Shown here one piece after another: positions 6,289 to 9,344 of a stretch of 9,344 bases of DNA (positions within the stretch are counted from its first letter, which is position 1; each line of letters begins with the position of its first letter). Under the pieces are notes generated by a model. The model saw only the letters and a program-made list of their open reading frames with translations. It was not told the origin of the DNA and ran no database searches. The DNA lies in contig CAYREE010000092.1 in the NCBI GenBank assembly GCA_964423225.1, positions 1-9,344 of the forward strand, given 5' to 3'. The stretch comes from CAYREE01 sp964423225. GTDB lineage: Archaea > Altiarchaeota > Altiarchaeia > IMC4 > SCGC-AAA252-I15. Position numbers and translations under genes: made by a program.

Positions 6289-6999
6289 TTGGATCAAGAA
6301 AGCTTTTACATTGTATTGGTAGAGCCAAAATATGAGGGGAACATAGGATCAGTGGCAAGGGTTATGAAGAATTTCGGATTTAAAAACCTTGTTCTTGTAG
6401 ACCCTCCAGAATTAGAAGGGGAGGCAAGAGCCATGGCAATGCATGGTAGAGAACTATTAGAACAAGCCGACCATTTCGTTAGCCTTTCTGAAGCAGCTAC
6501 CGAGATCGACTTTCTTGTTGCAACATCAGCACAGGTTGCGGGAGATGGTAATTCGCTTCGATCGCCTATCCTTCCTTGGCAGCTTGATAATGCTTTGAAA
6601 TCCAAGGGGAAGATAGGATTGGTATTTGGAAGGGAGGATTATGGATTATTTAATGAGGAGATTGAATTATGCGATGTCCTTGTTGCAATACCTGCTAATC
6701 CTGAATACCCTACATTGAATCTTGCCCAGTCTGTCGGAGTCTTATTATACGAGCTTTCAAAGGATCATTTTGCAGGCCAGCTAGATGGGAAGAAGTTCAT
6801 GGAGCTTGATGGTGATCGTAAAAGAGTGATGCTGGAAAACATAAATGCTATTGTTGACAAGATTTATGACAGAGAATTTGAGAATAAACTTTCTAAGAAA
6901 ACCTTCAAACACATTATGGGACGCGCATTTATTTCAGGCCGTGAAGCACAGACCATGATTGGATTATTTAGACGAGTGAAAGAAGGTCTTGAAAAATAA
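6289..6999 (+). CDS. trmJ: TrmJ-type SPOUT tRNA 2'-O-methyltransferase (probably tRNA position 32)
   Basis: This 236-residue protein is an S-adenosylmethionine-dependent ribose methyltransferase of the TrmH/TrmJ branch of SPOUT enzymes; characterised TrmJ proteins methylate the ribose at position 32 of the tRNA anticodon loop. All three family motifs are present. Motif 1 is EPKYEGNIGSVARVMKNFGF (12-31), carrying the catalytic-type arginine. Motif 2 is GLVFGREDYGL (109-119). Motif 3 is IPANPEYPTLNLAQSVGV, which builds the knotted SAM pocket. Residues after about 165 form a helical tail typical of TrmJ. The start is TTG: the upstream ATG at 6284 is in another frame, the same frame has a stop at 6268, and the next in-frame ATG would cut off motif 1. 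Exact nucleotide and tRNA specificity (C only, or C and U) cannot be told from sequence. Confidence 0.9.
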   Translation: MDQESFYIVLVEPKYEGNIGSVARVMKNFGFKNLVLVDPPELEGEARAMAMHGRELLEQADHFVSLSEAATEIDFLVATSAQVAGDGNSLRSPILPWQLDNALKSKGKIGLVFGREDYGLFNEEIELCDVLVAIPANPEYPTLNLAQSVGVLLYELSKDHFAGQLDGKKFMELDGDRKRVMLENINAIVDKIYDREFENKLSKKTFKHIMGRAFISGREAQTMIGLFRRVKEGLEK

Positions 7000-7000
7000 G

Positions 7001-7008
7001 CTTATATC
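7001..7008 (+). promoter_or_regulatory. TATA box of the HEIGH-protein gene (leaderless)
   Basis: CTTATATC starts just after the trmJ stop and is centred about 26 bases before the ATG at 7031. There is no Shine-Dalgarno site in the gap, so the gene probably has its own promoter and a leaderless message rather than depending on trmJ. Confidence 0.55.
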
Positions 7009-7030
7009 CTAATTTGCAATAGTATTACCT

Positions 7031-8251
7031 ATGCCAATCTGGCAGCCCAATGATGAATATCAAGGATTCCGTGAAAACCGACCTCCATTAGGTGGTTTAA
7101 ACTATTTTGGAGACCAGGATAAAAGGATTCAACAAGTTTTGGCTAGAGCTGAGGCATGTGGGGCTAGGGTGGAATTTTATGAATGTCTTGCAAATATTAG
7201 GGATGGTAGTGGAAGGTATCATCACAATAATAATGTTAAGGGGGTGCCAGTTGTTAAAGCCGCAGTGGATGTGATTGAAAATATTGATAAGTTAGGTCTA
7301 TTACCTGAAATGGCCTTTTTCCTGAAGGAATTTCCTGGATTAACAAAACCTGGTCAATTAGAGGTTCCTCCTGAAGGAACAGTAATACATTCTATTGGTA
7401 ATTCTTTGGTCAACCTGGGTTGGAGTAAGGCGAATTATGAGTTGATTGCTCAAAGATTCGGTAGGTTCTGTGATACATATGATATTAATGGATTAAATCC
7501 TAGACTCGGTTTATTCTGTAAGCCTGGGGGTATTGCCCAGCATGATGAGGGAGTTATCAGCATCAATATGGGCTATGAGGGTGGTTGTCAAAAATTATAT
7601 GATTCACGCAACCGAATTTTCCCTCATGAGATCGGGCATTTAGGAGTGGATAATGAGACTGGGATAATAAATCTTCCAAGCCATCAGCCTACAATGGTTG
7701 AAGCATGGAGAAATGTTTGCAACGGTGGAGTTAATACCCGGCATCTAACAGTTCCAAGAGTTGATTTTCAATCCGCGGTTGATCAAAAAATGGGTAGACA
7801 AAACATGATTGCTGAACCACATCTTTATCTAAGCGCTAAAGAAGTAATAGCGGATAGAGCAGCCTTAGATCTTGGAACGCATTTTATTGATAGGGAGGGT
7901 TTAGGTGGGGAATTAGCGGCATGTTCAAATAGAGAGCTTTATTTGAGGGGATTTATCGCTAGTGTTGGAGAATTTGCAGACGGTATCGATCAAGATTATA
8001 AAGTAATGTCATATGAGCTTGATAGAAATCATGTGATAAAACCTGCCCGCTATGGTGCAATTGCCAGAGTAAGTATGGAAATGACTGATACGGCTGAGAT
8101 GCAGGATCTTGTGCCTGTCTGTGCCCAGCTTGAAAAAAGACTTAGAGGAATCGTTAGGGGATCATTTCTAGGGGATCATGGATTGATTGTATACGATAGA
8201 GTCATGCCATTATTTGAAAAATTGTATCGTGATACCCAGTATAGAGTATAA
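7031..8251 (+). CDS. Unrecognised 406-residue protein with gluzincin-like HEIGH...EVIAD zinc motif
   Basis: I do not recognise the family as a whole. The sequence has HEIGH at 199-203, the HExxH zinc-binding and catalytic motif of zincin metallopeptidases. It then has EVIADRAALD starting at E271, which resembles the ExxAD third-ligand helix of M48 (Ste24/HtpX-type) peptidases. This is the expected order and a plausible distance of about 70 residues. Unlike M48 enzymes there are no membrane segments, and no signal peptide is visible, so a soluble cytoplasmic protein is likely. The N-terminal 190 residues (opening MPIWQPNDEYQGFRE) match nothing I know; the region after 280 is helical and ends in RDTQYRV. 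A TATA box supports the ATG as a leaderless start. It follows trmJ by 31 bases and precedes lysA by 41 on the same strand. Peptidase activity is inferred from the motifs only. Confidence 0.8.
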   Translation: MPIWQPNDEYQGFRENRPPLGGLNYFGDQDKRIQQVLARAEACGARVEFYECLANIRDGSGRYHHNNNVKGVPVVKAAVDVIENIDKLGLLPEMAFFLKEFPGLTKPGQLEVPPEGTVIHSIGNSLVNLGWSKANYELIAQRFGRFCDTYDINGLNPRLGLFCKPGGIAQHDEGVISINMGYEGGCQKLYDSRNRIFPHEIGHLGVDNETGIINLPSHQPTMVEAWRNVCNGGVNTRHLTVPRVDFQSAVDQKMGRQNMIAEPHLYLSAKEVIADRAALDLGTHFIDREGLGGELAACSNRELYLRGFIASVGEFADGIDQDYKVMSYELDRNHVIKPARYGAIARVSMEMTDTAEMQDLVPVCAQLEKRLRGIVRGSFLGDHGLIVYDRVMPLFEKLYRDTQYRV

Positions 8252-8255
8252 TTGA

Positions 8256-8266
8256 TATTTTTATTT
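8256..8266 (+). promoter_or_regulatory. TATA-like element upstream of lysA
   Basis: TATTTTTATTT is centred roughly 32 bases before the lysA ATG, so transcription would start about five bases before it or close to it. Its run of five T (8258-8262), seven bases after the upstream gene's stop, could also help end that transcript. The match to a TATA consensus is only fair. Confidence 0.4.
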
Positions 8267-8292
8267 CTAGGTTCAACATTATTTGACCGACG

Positions 8293-9344
8293 ATGGATGA
8301 TAAGACGCTTTCAAAACTCGCCAACGAGTATGGGACTCCATTATTCGTATATGATGGAGGATTGATTCAAGACAGATGTAGGGAGTTTAAGGAAGCATTC
8401 AAAGGTTTTCCATTAGAAGTCAAGTGCTGCTATGCGGTAAAAGCAAATACTAGCCTGGCTCTTCTAAGGCTTATTAAAAACATGGGGTATGGAGCAGACA
8501 TAGTATCTATCGGAGAGTTGAATGCAGCATTAAGAGCAGGATTCAATCCGCAAGACATCATATACACCAGCAATAGTAAAAATGCGCAGGATATTGAAGC
8601 CGCAGTAGTTGCTCAAGTGAATATTACGGTAGGTAATATTACAGAGATTGAATTGTTGAAAGAAGCGGGTGGAGATAAGATCTCATTCAGAGTCAACCCA
8701 GAGGTAAGTGCAGACACACATCCAAAAATATCCACATCACTTAGAGGAAGCAAGTTCGGATTACACATAGAAGATGATATCGCGTTTAATGCAGTCCAAA
8801 AAGCATTAGAGCTCGGATTAAAAGTGTCTGGAATCCACTGCCATATAGGAAGCAATATCAAGGATACAACAGCCTTTAAAGAAGCCGCAGAAAAGATGAT
8901 ATACTTCGCAGTCAAAATAAAAGAAGAACTAGATGTCGAACTAGACTTCATAGATTTCGGTGGTGGACTAGGAGTCAGATATAAAGATGAAGAAGTCACA
9001 ACTCCAAAAGACTTTACTCAAGCATATAAGGAAGTAGTATCTGAAAAAATTGAGGATCTAGGATACACTCCACAAGCATGGTTTGAGCCTGGAAGATACA
9101 TAATCGCAGAAGCAGGAATACTGCTTACAAGAGTAAACAGTATCAAAAAGACTCCAGAAAAAAAATTCCTAAACACAGATGCAGGATTCAATAACATGAT
9201 AAGACCAGCAATGTATGATGCATACCACAACATACGGGTCATCGAGAAAAAAGGTGATGATGAAACATATGACGTGGCTGGTAATCTCTGCGAGTCAGGA
9301 GACATACTTGGAAAGGATCGGATGCTGCCTAAAGCATCGGTGGG
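8293..9344 (+). CDS. lysA: Diaminopimelate decarboxylase, 3' end cut by window edge
   Basis: LysA removes carbon dioxide from meso-diaminopimelate to give lysine, the last step of the DAP pathway, as a PLP-dependent fold-III decarboxylase in the cytoplasm. The window holds 350 codons of an expected 415-430. Visible are the PLP lysine K50 in CCYAVKANTS, the HCHIGS motif (182-187), the phosphate-binding GGGLG (223-227), EPGR (265-268), NTDAGFNNMIRPAMY (294-308) and CESGD (333-337), whose cysteine completes the neighbouring subunit's active site. The spacing and the CESGD motif favour LysA over ornithine or arginine decarboxylases of the same fold. The start is well fixed: an in-frame TGA lies at 8284-8286, just before the ATG at 8293. 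No Shine-Dalgarno site is seen. The missing part would carry the late tyrosine that contacts PLP. Confidence 0.95.
   Translation, partial: MDDKTLSKLANEYGTPLFVYDGGLIQDRCREFKEAFKGFPLEVKCCYAVKANTSLALLRLIKNMGYGADIVSIGELNAALRAGFNPQDIIYTSNSKNAQDIEAAVVAQVNITVGNITEIELLKEAGGDKISFRVNPEVSADTHPKISTSLRGSKFGLHIEDDIAFNAVQKALELGLKVSGIHCHIGSNIKDTTAFKEAAEKMIYFAVKIKEELDVELDFIDFGGGLGVRYKDEEVTTPKDFTQAYKEVVSEKIEDLGYTPQAWFEPGRYIIAEAGILLTRVNSIKKTPEKKFLNTDAGFNNMIRPAMYDAYHNIRVIEKKGDDETYDVAGNLCESGDILGKDRMLPKASV

Noticed and set aside
6306..6605. Minus-strand open frame of 99 codons
   Set aside because: It lies opposite the conserved motifs of trmJ; composition is that of a shadow frame.
8613..9305. Two minus-strand open frames (8613-8999 and 9018-9305)
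   Set aside because: Both are antisense to lysA, whose motifs run unbroken through the region; the Ser-rich translations are typical of antisense shadows.
1..9344. CRISPR array, insertion sequence, tRNA or rRNA
   Set aside because: No spaced direct repeats, transposase motifs or RNA gene signatures were seen on either strand; no gap between genes exceeds about 125 bases.

Overview
The window looks like an AT-rich archaeal chromosome segment. Three things point to archaea. There is a HerA-family DNA-translocase ATPase and a TrmJ-type tRNA methyltransferase. Several genes have a TATA-like box about 26 bases before the start codon, leaving no room for a Shine-Dalgarno site, which suggests leaderless transcripts. 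Poly-T tracts stand where terminators would be expected. I cannot place the lineage more finely from sequence alone. No rRNA, tRNA, CRISPR array or insertion sequence was seen.

Layout. Positions 1-4058 (minus strand) hold an ABC importer of the ferric-iron/AfuA type. Read in transcription order it encodes a substrate-binding lipoprotein (SBP2), a fused two-domain permease, a short ATPase, and a second, paralogous lipoprotein (SBP1) cut by the left edge. The last three genes overlap or nearly touch and are probably co-translated. A double poly-T tract after SBP2 may make SBP2 more abundant than the membrane parts. Divergent to this operon is a MarR-family regulator (4182-4625, plus). The shared 123-base gap carries TATA-like boxes for both sides and a 12-base palindrome that could be an operator, so the MarR protein is the obvious candidate controller of the importer.

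A 72-base convergent gap with an 11-base-arm inverted repeat separates marR from the HerA-like ATPase (4698-6254, minus). That gene has an N-terminal HAS-barrel-like region, a full HerA core and a very lysine/arginine-rich tail. Only 34 bases separate its start from that of the divergent trmJ-like gene (6289-6999, plus), which begins with TTG.

Downstream on the plus strand is a 406-residue protein of no family I recognise (7031-8251). It carries HEIGH followed by EVIAD about 70 residues later, the layout of an M48-like gluzincin zinc peptidase, but has no signal peptide or membrane segments. It is the best candidate for something undescribed. The window ends inside a diaminopimelate decarboxylase gene (lysA, from 8293), the last step of lysine synthesis by the DAP route.
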